NCBI GenBank assembly: GCA_905373625.1
Contig: CAJPTS010000061.1
Span: 1-8,975 of the forward strand
Length of the DNA: 8,975 nt
Reading direction: 5' to 3'
Source of the DNA: Bacteroidia bacterium
GTDB lineage: Bacteria; Bacteroidota; Bacteroidia; Bacteroidales; CAJPTX01
In this document: positions 6,101 through 8,975 of the stretch, one piece after another
How the letters are laid out: every line of letters begins with the position of its first letter
Position numbering within the stretch: position 1 is the stretch's first letter
Made by a program: the position numbers and the translations under genes
The notes under the pieces: model-generated
The model's input: the letters and a program-made list of their open reading frames with translations, nothing else
Database searches by the model: none
Told to the model about the DNA's origin: nothing

Positions 6101-8840
6101 TGTAGGTGGTAAATTGGAGCTCCGTCCCTTTTTCTATCCCCGTGAGATCGAGTGTACAAACTTCGAGAGCTGCCACATTGCTGCGTTGTTGGAAAGGTTG
6201 CAACCAGTTTTCGGCTTCTACCTTCGCGTTCCAGATTATGTGCTGCGACATGAAGGGGAATTTGAAGCCTACAAGGGCTTCGCTCATCGTGAGCGAGATG
6301 TTCTCGCCCGTTACAATATCTGTTTTATCTAATGGGTAACCTGCAAAGGTCTCAGTAAATGGGAGGTCGGCAGCAGTGAGTACGGCTGGTCGAGTCCGAT
6401 CTGCAATCACCGCTACACTCCGACGCGCTTTTATCCCGTTTGCTCCCACGGTCTGTACCGAGTAAATATTACGCTCAGACTTCACGTGTTCTGTAGGTAT
6501 AACGAATTCCGTGGCAGGCGCATTCACCTCGCCTATCTTATGGTAGGTGGCGGTATTGATATCGGCACGCAACACTTCGTACTTTGCCGCATCCGCTGCT
6601 TTGCGCCACGTAAGTTTCCACCCCGAGGTACTACAATTAGTGGCCTCTAACTTTAGCCCATGTGTCTGTGACATGATGGTAAAACTCCCGTGCATTGCCA
6701 CAACTACGCCATTCTGATCTACTACTCGTAGCAATGCGTCCGTTGTAGGAGCTATCTCTTTAGGAAGTTTTACAAACGAGCATTTATCGAAGAGCCCTAA
6801 GCGCTTGAAGGAGTTACCTCCGTTTTCTGACAATTCTACGTAAACCTTATCTGTAACATTTTCAACCCGCAGATAAATATCTTCTTCGGGCGAATAAACA
6901 TCTCCTGCAAGCGGCGAGAAGAGTTCAGGCTTCTGATAGTCGAAGTACCATACTACAACGTAATTCTGTTCTTCGCCTTGTTTTACATCGCCAGCCACAT
7001 TGAGTGTATAAGTTCCTGCAGAAGGATTTTTAACTACCACTTGTTCGATGTTATCTACTGCATTTTTCTTGGTTGTTACAGCAGGCGCATTTGGTGTTTC
7101 AGCATCAAGTGTATAGGGATAATACGTTGTAGTCCCAGACACTACAGTAAGGTCAAGATCATTTATCATCGGACATTCGCCCGTAGCATACTCCTTGTTT
7201 ACTACAGGATCATTCCAACAAAGCGTCACACGGAGTTCCTTTACTCCTGCGGGAACTGTAATTGTTCGTGTTTGAGCTGCGCCACCTTTTGCAAGAGCCG
7301 CGAAATGATGCCAATCGCTCTCCATGGCCGTCACAGAAGCAACGGCATCGAGAATACCAAAGCCGTATTTATAATCGGGTCCGACGTTCCCTGCATCGCG
7401 CGCAGTATTGGCAATGAGTGCCTTCAGATAGTAGTTGTAAGGCAATGCGCCACCATGTAGTTGCATCCAGCGCTGGGTTAACAGGGCTAGGTGCCCCGTC
7501 ACGATCGGACAAGACATAGACGTGCCACTATTGAGGGCGTAGCGTTGTTGGGCTACTGTGGAATATACTCTTTCGCCACGAGCGCTAATGATAGGAAACA
7601 TACGTCCGTCGAGAAGTGGACCGAAGCTGGAGAAACCGGTCATCGAGTCCAATTCATTCACCGCGGCTACGGTAATAATATTCTTGGCATAGTTCGTACA
7701 GTGACTGAATTTCTTATCACACTCCCCTTGCGAATTGCCCGCAGAAAAAACATGCGTCAAATCTGGAAGATAGTATGCAAGGAGATCTGTAGTTGCGTTC
7801 CCCAAATATGTGTAGTTGAGATACTTATCGAGACCACAAAGCCCCAGCATCCGTATCCCATAAGAATTTGAAGTTAGCGAGATGTGTTGCCGCTCATAGG
7901 TTTCAAACATCTCTTCTGCCGTGGACATTTTATTAGATTGCTCGTTGAAATTCCACGTCCAGATCTCCGCATCGGGCGCCATCCCTCTGCCGTGTTCATT
8001 TAGCAGACCACTTCCTACAATTGACCCCGTGGTATGCATGCCGTGCGTAGTGCCGCCAAGCTCAAATTCTTGGCGATGTACTCGGTTTCCATAATCGACG
8101 TGATCGCCTACATTCGCATCCCAAATACCGATACGGACACCTTTGCCTGTTAAACCGCGTCCTCCAAGCTCAAGAGGTATGCGCAAGACGGTAGCACCTG
8201 CCTGTTTTGCCCCTTCCCGATTTGTAAACTCCTGCGGCGGTTCTGTCCAACGGATAAATGTTACATATTCGGCTTCTGCCAGAGCAAGTAGCTGCTCGCG
8301 CGTTGCGGTTATTTCCACATTGCGAAGAAGTTCGGAACAAGCATTAAACGTCACTGCGCGCTTACGCAGATCGGCTTTTACTTGGTCAGCAGTTACGCCT
8401 TTAAACCATGCTAATGAGACTCTTAAATTGTCGCCTTCTACTGCCCATTCTGGCGTTGCTCCTCGCAAAAGGCTACTTACGACCTTCCATTCCCCACGGA
8501 TAGGTACTACAGCACGAAGCCCCGTGCCCACAAAATCGCTCGGACGGCTTCCTGGCGCTACTTGGGCATAATAGGCATTACTGCCGAGATAGTCGCCCAG
8601 TTCAATACCCTTCTGCTTGATTTTCGAATAGGGAATAGCCCCCCGTTCAAACTGAACGAGCACGTTGAGCTTCTCGCCTGTGGGTATTCCCAGCGCCAAG
8701 CTAGACGTTTTTTGCCCACGCTTCTGGGGGCGTACATTCGCCTCGAGGTAGACCTCACGGTCGCCGAAGCGAATCGGTTCTTGCGCAAAGAGCCATGTGC
8801 TGGTGCACAAGAACAATAAGAACAGTAATCCTTGTCTCAT
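1..8840 (-). CDS. Giant secreted subtilisin-like (S8) serine protease with multi-domain adhesin-like stalk and T9SS sorting domain (3'-partial)
   Basis: Predicted extracellular or cell-surface endopeptidase. The frame is open for 2,946 codons and leaves the window before its stop. The ATG at 8838-8840 is chosen because an in-frame TAA lies 12 bases upstream (8853-8855) and a signal peptide follows at once (hydrophobic LLFLLFLC core, cleavage near A19 or Q20). Order of modules: propeptide ~21-224, catalytic domain ~225-507 (D241, H266, N369, S441), beta-sandwich ~515-640, Fn3-like ~728-814, jellyroll ~828-990, CARDB-like ~994-1102, CUB-like ~1105-1247, CARDB-like ~1248-1347, GEVED-like ~1348-1507, CARDB-like ~1508-1612, LamG-like ~1613-1827, two Ig-like ~1828-2033, BIG2-like ~2034-2118, MBG-like ~2119-2211, carboxypeptidase-regulatory-like ~2212-2290, InlB-type repeats with a second jellyroll ~2291-2906, T9SS sorting domain from ~2907. 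It is far longer than ordinary subtilases (roughly 300-700 residues). Protease class and secretion route are firm. Substrate is unknown, and several middle-module names are fold-level guesses. It is the only gene in the window, so no operon context is visible. Confidence 0.96.
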   Translation of the reverse strand, partial: MRQGLLFLLFLCTSTWLFAQEPIRFGDREVYLEANVRPQKRGQKTSSLALGIPTGEKLNVLVQFERGAIPYSKIKQKGIELGDYLGSNAYYAQVAPGSRPSDFVGTGLRAVVPIRGEWKVVSSLLRGATPEWAVEGDNLRVSLAWFKGVTADQVKADLRKRAVTFNACSELLRNVEITATREQLLALAEAEYVTFIRWTEPPQEFTNREGAKQAGATVLRIPLELGGRGLTGKGVRIGIWDANVGDHVDYGNRVHRQEFELGGTTHGMHTTGSIVGSGLLNEHGRGMAPDAEIWTWNFNEQSNKMSTAEEMFETYERQHISLTSNSYGIRMLGLCGLDKYLNYTYLGNATTDLLAYYLPDLTHVFSAGNSQGECDKKFSHCTNYAKNIITVAAVNELDSMTGFSSFGPLLDGRMFPIISARGERVYSTVAQQRYALNSGTSMSCPIVTGHLALLTQRWMQLHGGALPYNYYLKALIANTARDAGNVGPDYKYGFGILDAVASVTAMESDWHHFAALAKGGAAQTRTITVPAGVKELRVTLCWNDPVVNKEYATGECPMINDLDLTVVSGTTTYYPYTLDAETPNAPAVTTKKNAVDNIEQVVVKNPSAGTYTLNVAGDVKQGEEQNYVVVWYFDYQKPELFSPLAGDVYSPEEDIYLRVENVTDKVYVELSENGGNSFKRLGLFDKCSFVKLPKEIAPTTDALLRVVDQNGVVVAMHGSFTIMSQTHGLKLEATNCSTSGWKLTWRKAADAAKYEVLRADINTATYHKIGEVNAPATEFVIPTEHVKSERNIYSVQTVGANGIKARRSVAVIADRTRPAVLTAADLPFTETFAGYPLDKTDIVTGENISLTMSEALVGFKFPFMSQHIIWNAKVEAENWLQPFQQRSNVAALEVCTLDLTGIEKGTELQFTTYMLMQHAEKKPNGALLRLVVNGNEVKDVLGRTHITADADEHILCWDLSPYAGEKVTLALEAALDGDGNSLIIAYYQIRKKTPFADVAIASVNTPRIAAKAQMKEEKISFRLVNNSSVELRQVPVSVQVDGRVAFSQTVDLLKPFEDQRFSIPFDFSSVEAHKFNVMVRTSVANDAKAENNTASFEVYNMGETLTMPEVSYMELMGMLFPIVPKISSTLTTPSIAFTDGRGALAPYHEDERAILKVLPTDPNHTLQVTFDEIALAPHDTLYVLTGNVSSELAVNRNMATGYITGKMPACSFVSEATDGGLTFMMFGHNEVPGDGWKGQFNEIEMPDLWKLKAMTQTAGSDTNHAKIQLTVENLVEAPLYNVGLWVTTNGMVRRYEIPELKAKTETIYTLPEEIDKTAPTRKQIQAQLAKDGEVANNTNSIEILNDPIWDGGGSIGNPKQLYIAKVRLASESDTIRFKPSEQVLYMPEKKIPLYKSQNALQVWLSSKPNAVQAAAKIRVWVDLNNDNTLEDNDPELVMIPLVQDVQEYWISLDYSLLATLETGERRMRFMLATDANYQEFSSVDAIEWGSVADVTANVKAEASPHDYEVGLLSIENLKTGRALTNETPITVKLRNTGLALLKTVSLSYKVDEGTTVTETLNCDLAPRTEGMVTFQQKADLDAVGSHKITVSLSKADSTPDDNEVSLSVYKISPQNNDKLFGLKFEGSMKEGVILPSVAKQIKDEATIEGWWKLDETQFGQYINGDGVFLASVAGYTDFADNTLAFIAGRNGQFTSKLPVVKPGQWQHIAVSMKQEKENPIEWGKTTKIEVYVDGQKVEMERRDRAGFYFNGFALNRAIRGQNAMFRIWKTTRTEQEIKQNMARSVRTAMVLPPECVGEYIYTEGEGKASMYGNDLYASIVSERDNVWTPIKNVIAKIEVEGQLIPVTYATSGEAIATMPSDFANFNNVKIKFTPDWAGSKIMFKGTEITEGQVYDFSNADHKLHFTATKTDLFGVTLTQELDLKLMNDLSNRCELTKLTLPKAKNQGLKQDIVVENPEEMILLAAENESATNQINIKNVKVVVNAISENAKLYKGEDEIVVGSDLELDLSTPQTLRVVAANKRDVKFYTVQLSMKQEITWDTEKIVRDFTNEKLPLDAKSSSGLAVKYQSKNPAVATVDAYGNLITTAVGTTTIVATQEGNVQYKAAQPKEREIEVKRIPITIRIQDATMEQGAELPEFFFEYDGLQFEGSEYLLNWQYDVKLADGSVWNATMLPLEPGEYTVVPHGYTAPYESGNYTVTRTEGKLHVVAATNMRRVTFTVKDETNEPLAGATLQCGIYTLTTDAEGKAIFNLLPGDYEVLLTKDGYTSASQAFKVKGRSLEFELQLLKLVHTLTYQVDEHGILQGVAIQKVANGQNGEQVVAVPNNIAYRFKQWSDGQREAARTDKGVTSDKTVTATFEPIGYKLTYVIGKGGTLVSGDLEQSVIPGGNGTPVEIKAEPGYVFMGWSDGVTTLTRTDTNVKSDLKVEAKFFKAHLITWAEDFESGNSCIENWLFPEPNEGFGWSYSERAEIRGNTGSKDGHALLVDSYRDWAYNEQTSAISPWLSLAGRDAGSKVVVSFSRNFFQDDPTTDVAKAQYSFEDNVWQDGIDITPFNDGAIMSFEIPDATLGTHSFLRLRWYLSNQSLDAFLAIDDISVKYSPDPSNVVLRYMAAENGKLQKDGTTELETVLEFTTSAGTPGAKVKAVPDDGYVFDKWSDANPNDERQDAAHVSVKAFFKPKVKDMYSVTYSAKANGRITGIAYQRVAVGEMSTPVVAVAAAGYEFLQWSDGSTMNPRTDKVTEDGKMYQAEFTQEVPVYTLTYIAGKHGDLRGELVQNVKQGASGTAVEALPDDGYHFMRWDDGNTDNPRTDANVQATKTYKALFEENTPQTFVVTTTKVGEGTLTITGIEENKLNAVPEGTELTAMAKPTTGWKLKSLMAGKKDIKADGKFTVTADVEVKAVFEKETAVDDAVFANVQVAPNPFNTQLRILSGDLRGKYSLINTQG
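123..1970 (-). repeat. InlB-B / Listeria-Bacteroides-type repeat region, six units interrupted by a jellyroll (residues ~2291-2906)
   Basis: Protein repeats of 72-79 residues each open with a Y.LTY-like strand (V.TLTYQ, YKLTYVIG, VLRYMAAENG, YSVTYSAKANG, YTLTYIAGKHG). Next come a G..V.A.P..GY.F..W segment, a WSDG-type motif and an arginine-plus-TD turn before a final A.F strand. Units map to 1755-1970, 1539-1754, 795-1025, 576-794, 360-575 and 123-359. The W motif is WSDG in units 1, 2 and 4, WSDA in unit 3 and WDDG in unit 5; unit 6 lacks it. A jellyroll occupies 1026-1538 between units 2 and 3. DNA copies are diverged, so this is an old protein repeat, not a recent tandem duplication. The likely role is a stalk that holds the protease away from the surface. 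Confidence 0.8.
1026..1538 (-). other. Second jellyroll, choice-of-anchor J-like (residues ~2435-2605)
   Basis: It opens with WAEDFESGN and ENWLFPEPNEGFGWSYS, carries DGHALLVDSY and SAISPWLSLAGRDAGSKVVV, and ends with HSFLRLRWYLSNQ and AFLAIDDISVKY. The DFE.G....W start and the L.IDDI.V end are the signatures of the choice-of-anchor J/cleaved-adhesin type jellyroll that recurs in T9SS cargo such as gingipain adhesin domains. It sits inside the repeat series, between units 2 and 3. A ligand-binding function is inferred from the family. Confidence 0.75.
1971..2207 (-). other. Carboxypeptidase-regulatory-like / PEGA-like domain (residues ~2212-2290)
   Basis: The sequence VTFTVKDETNEPLAGATLQC, then TLTTDAEGKAIFNLLPGDYEVLLTKDGY is the classic pattern of the transthyretin-like carboxypeptidase regulatory fold: V.D..G.PL.GA.......T..DG...F..L.PG.Y.V...K.GY. 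It is a short structural module in secreted Bacteroidota proteins and has no catalytic role. Confidence 0.8.
2208..2486 (-). other. MBG-like domain (residues ~2119-2211)
   Basis: Starts with PITIRIQDATMEQGAELPEF (compare the usual 'L.I.A.....YG...P'), passes through FEYDGLQFEGSEYLL, LEPGEYTVVPHG and ends with ESGNYTVTRTEGKLHV, the typical NYTV....G.L.V closing strand of MBG domains. The BIG2-then-MBG order is common in bacterial adhesins. Confidence 0.65.
2487..2741 (-). other. BIG2-like bacterial Ig domain (residues ~2034-2118)
   Basis: Contains VKYQSKNPAVATVDAYGNLI followed by VGTTTIVATQEGN. The Y.S.NP.VATVD..G.......G...I.AT pattern is the standard BIG2-type signature seen in intimin/invasin-like and many other bacterial surface proteins. 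It probably acts as a spacer. Confidence 0.8.
2742..3359 (-). other. Two tandem Ig-like modules of unnamed type (residues ~1828-2033)
   Basis: Two successive ~100-residue beta-rich units with the same layout. Unit 1 has NNVKIKFTPDWAGSK, then GTEITEGQVYDFSNADHKLHFTA, then FGVTLTQ. Unit 2 has NQINIKNVKVVVNAIS, then GEDEIVVGSDLELDLSTPQTLRVVAA, then FYTVQLS. The repeated 'G.EI..G...D.S......L.F/V.A...V.....V.L' scheme resembles the cadherin-like or DUF5018-type domains common in Bacteroidota surface proteins. I do not recognise a specific family. Confidence 0.5.
3360..4004 (-). other. LamG/concanavalin A-like lectin domain (residues ~1613-1827)
   Basis: The hallmark series is present: FGLKFEGS at the start, DEATIEGWWKLDE (usual FTIEAWVK), PGQWQHIAVSMK (usual G.W.H.A), KIEVYVDGQKVE (the VYVDG strand) and NAMFRIWKTTRTEQEI (usual I...RIWN..RT..EI). 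These define the LamG-like jellyroll in its C-terminal part. In secreted proteins such a fold often binds glycans, so it may tether the protease to host or bacterial sugars; that role is inferred. The last ~40 residues (from about 1788) may be linker. Confidence 0.8.
4005..4319 (-). other. CARDB-like Ig domain 3 (residues ~1508-1612)
   Basis: The layout is EVGLLSIENLKTGRALTNET, then PITVKLRNTGLALLKTVSLSYKVD and a final ITVSLSKADSTPDDNEVSLSV. The VKLRNTG...L..V.LSY.VD stretch and the terminal DDNE strand are characteristic of CARDB domains. This is the clearest of the three in the protein. Confidence 0.7.
4320..4799 (-). other. GEVED-like domain with a calcium-loop-like motif (residues ~1348-1507)
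   Basis: The core is AKIRVWVDLNNDNTLEDNDPE. Its D1422.N1424.D1426 spacing resembles the VWIDFNQDG calcium loop of GEVED domains. Farther on, TGERRMRFML matches the usual G..RMR.R. strand, and AIEWGSVADVTANV stands where GEVEDY is usual, but with the acidic motif altered to EWGSVADV. GEVED domains are widespread in secreted Bacteroidota proteins and have a structural or binding role. The altered signature lowers certainty. Confidence 0.6.
4800..5099 (-). other. CARDB-like Ig domain 2 (residues ~1248-1347)
   Basis: Contains KIQLTVENLVEAPLYNVGLWV, the typical 'new strand, then N in a turn, then V.LWV' of a CARDB fold, and ends with KDGEVANNTNSIEI, where the NN.NSI pattern closes the domain as in domain 1 (ENNTASF). 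It separates the CUB-like and GEVED-like modules. Confidence 0.55.
5100..5528 (-). other. CUB-like domain (residues ~1105-1247)
   Basis: The order of motifs matches CUB-like domains of Bacteroidota secreted proteins: a glycine-containing opening (SIAFTDGRGALAPYHEDERA), NHTLQVTFDEIALAPHDTLYVLTG in the middle (matching the usual VTF..FDLE..D.LYIYDG), then ATGYITGKMPACSF and DGGLTFMMFGHNEVPGDGWKG (matching G.LTF.F.SD....GW.A). No catalytic role is expected; such domains bind protein or glycan. Two CARDB-like domains flank it. Confidence 0.6.
5535..5861 (-). other. CARDB-like Ig domain 1 (residues ~994-1102)
   Basis: The sequence runs FADVAIASVNTP, then KISFRLVNNSSVELRQVPVSVQVDG, then FSIPFDFSS and a closing NDAKAENNTASFEVYN. 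The pattern of N.S....V.V.V..DG followed by D...ENN is that of CARDB-type extracellular Ig domains, which are spacer or adhesion modules in bacterial surface proteins. Two further domains of the same kind follow later in the protein (about 4800-5099 and 4005-4319). Confidence 0.6.
5871..6359 (-). other. First jellyroll domain, choice-of-anchor/MAM-like (residues ~828-990)
   Basis: It opens with FTETFAGYP, resembling the F.E.FE start of cleaved-adhesin and choice-of-anchor jellyrolls found in T9SS cargo. Later strands include LEVCTLDLTG, LQFTTYMLMQH, ALLRLVVNGNEV and EHILCWDLSPYAGEKVTLAL, the usual succession for a carbohydrate-binding-like beta-sandwich. The final strand reads SLIIAYYQI instead of the common LDDI.V, so the family name is uncertain. 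A ligand-binding or adhesive role is inferred from the fold only. Confidence 0.5.
6399..6659 (-). other. Fibronectin type III-like domain (residues ~728-814)
   Basis: The stretch shows the Fn3 pattern: SGWKLTWRKAADAAKYEVLR (W in strand B, Y.V.R in strand C), a TEFVIPT turn and RNIYSVQTVGANG in strand F, ending in a short SVAV strand. The region between this and the protease beta-sandwich (residues ~641-727) is also beta-rich and Ig-like, but I cannot name it. Such domains in secreted Bacteroidota enzymes are spacers. Confidence 0.6.
6921..7298 (-). other. C-terminal protease beta-sandwich (residues ~515-640)
   Basis: This module directly follows the catalytic domain. It carries KELRVTLCWNDP, then INDLDLTVVSG, then AGTYTLNVAGDV and NYVVVWYF. 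The spaced motifs LRVTL.W.DP and NDLDL.V are typical of the small jellyroll or beta-barrel behind the catalytic domain in Kp-43-like and related S8 peptidases, where it packs on the protease and often binds calcium. The family link is by motif memory only; the fold is well supported. Confidence 0.75.
7320..8168 (-). other. Subtilisin-like catalytic domain (residues ~225-507)
   Basis: All catalytic motifs of peptidase family S8 are present in the right order. The Asp motif is VRIGIWDAN with D241. The His motif is THGMHTTGS with H266. The oxyanion-hole Asn lies in FSAGNSQGE (N369). The Ser motif is NSGTSMSCP with S441. Spacing from Asp to His (25 residues) and His to Ser (175) suits a complete domain, and YGFGILDA near residue 495 is the usual closing helix. 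Differences from the consensus are HGMHTTG for HGTHVAG and GTSMSCP for GTSMA.P; the nucleophile and general base are retained. C374 and C381 flank the loop after N369 and could form a local disulfide. Activity is expected. Confidence 0.95.
8169..8840 (-). other. Signal peptide and subtilase propeptide (residues 1-224)
   Basis: Residues 1-20 form a Sec signal peptide: Arg at position 2, a Leu/Phe-rich core, then TWLFAQ before the mature part. Cys12 is preceded by Leu-Phe-Leu, which is not a lipobox, so a lipoprotein is unlikely. Residues ~21-224 have the layout of a subtilase propeptide: a beta-strand motif KLNVLVQFERG, a later helix-rich stretch (GVTADQVKADLRKRAV) and an EYVTFIRW strand just before the catalytic domain. 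In this family such regions act as an intramolecular chaperone and inhibitor and are removed on activation. That processing is inferred here, and the cleavage site is not visible as a motif. Confidence 0.75.
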
Positions 8841-8975
8841 CTTGATTTGCTGTTATATTATTGCCTCTTTGCCCGTCAAGTTTAAGAATTTTCGTAAAAC
8901 TCTTTTCTTGGTTATGCGTGCAGAACGAAAGACGAGAAACGAAATAATTGCTTTGCGTACTTCCCTCTGCTAGGG
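8841..8975. other. Upstream non-coding region
   Basis: These 135 bases between the protease start and the window edge hold no open frame that looks like a gene and no tRNA-like fold that I can see. They include an AT-rich stretch near 8855-8900 that could be the promoter region. At the edge, 8963-8975 reads CCCT-ctgct-AGGG, a four-base inverted repeat too short to call a terminator. Confidence 0.5.
8877..8884 (-). promoter_or_regulatory. Weak candidate -7 promoter element for the protease gene
   Basis: On the minus strand the bases 5'-TAAACTTG-3' differ by one base from the Bacteroidota -7 consensus TAnnTTTG and lie 36 bases before the ATG, a suitable leader length. A matching -33 TTTG at the usual ~19-base spacing is not evident, so this is a low-confidence call. 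No Shine-Dalgarno sequence precedes the ATG; the leader is A-rich, as is common in this phylum. Confidence 0.3.

Noticed and set aside
6978..7460. 160-codon plus-strand frame rich in Cys, Ile and Tyr
   Set aside because: The amino-acid bias is that of an antisense shadow of a coding strand. It overlaps the end of the catalytic domain and the following beta-sandwich.
8143..8571. 142-codon plus-strand frame rich in Arg, Ser and Ala
   Set aside because: It is antisense to the propeptide and start of the catalytic domain, both of which have convincing motifs on the minus strand.
8963..8975. CCCT-ctgct-AGGG as a possible terminator or attachment site
   Set aside because: The stem is only four base pairs, is cut by the window edge and has no T-run, so it cannot be supported.
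1..8975. CRISPR array, insertion sequence, tRNA/rRNA, toxin-antitoxin or phage-defence genes
   Set aside because: No regularly spaced direct repeats, terminal inverted repeats, RNA gene patterns or further genes are seen on either strand; the space is taken by one protein-coding frame.

Overview
The window is almost entirely one gene. On the minus strand a single reading frame runs without a stop from an ATG at 8840 down to the window edge at base 1: 2,946 complete codons plus two bases of the next, with the C-terminus cut off. I translated it codon by codon and found no frameshift and no in-frame stop.

The product is a giant secreted subtilisin-family (S8) serine protease exported by the type IX secretion system (T9SS). 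It has an N-terminal signal peptide, a propeptide and a catalytic domain with Asp241, His266, Asn369 and Ser441. After these come about 2,300 residues of extracellular beta-rich modules: a protease-associated beta-sandwich, a fibronectin type III-like domain, a jellyroll, CARDB-like Ig domains, a CUB-like domain, a GEVED-like domain, a LamG/concanavalin-like lectin fold, Ig-like domains, BIG2-like and MBG-like domains, and a carboxypeptidase-regulatory-like domain. A set of about 75-residue InlB-B/Listeria-Bacteroides-type repeats follows, interrupted by a second jellyroll. The first ~40 residues of a type A C-terminal sorting domain lie at the window edge, so the stop is probably only some 100-200 bases outside.

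T9SS cargo of this kind points to the phylum Bacteroidota. The mid-range base composition, the lack of a Shine-Dalgarno sequence, the A-rich leader and the general look of the modules fit a Porphyromonas-like member of the order Bacteroidales, but the genus is inference.

The remaining 135 bases (8841-8975) are the region upstream of the gene. They hold a weak candidate for a Bacteroidota-type promoter and no recognisable gene. I see no CRISPR array, mobile element, RNA gene or multi-gene defence system. The notable item is the size and module order of the protease itself.
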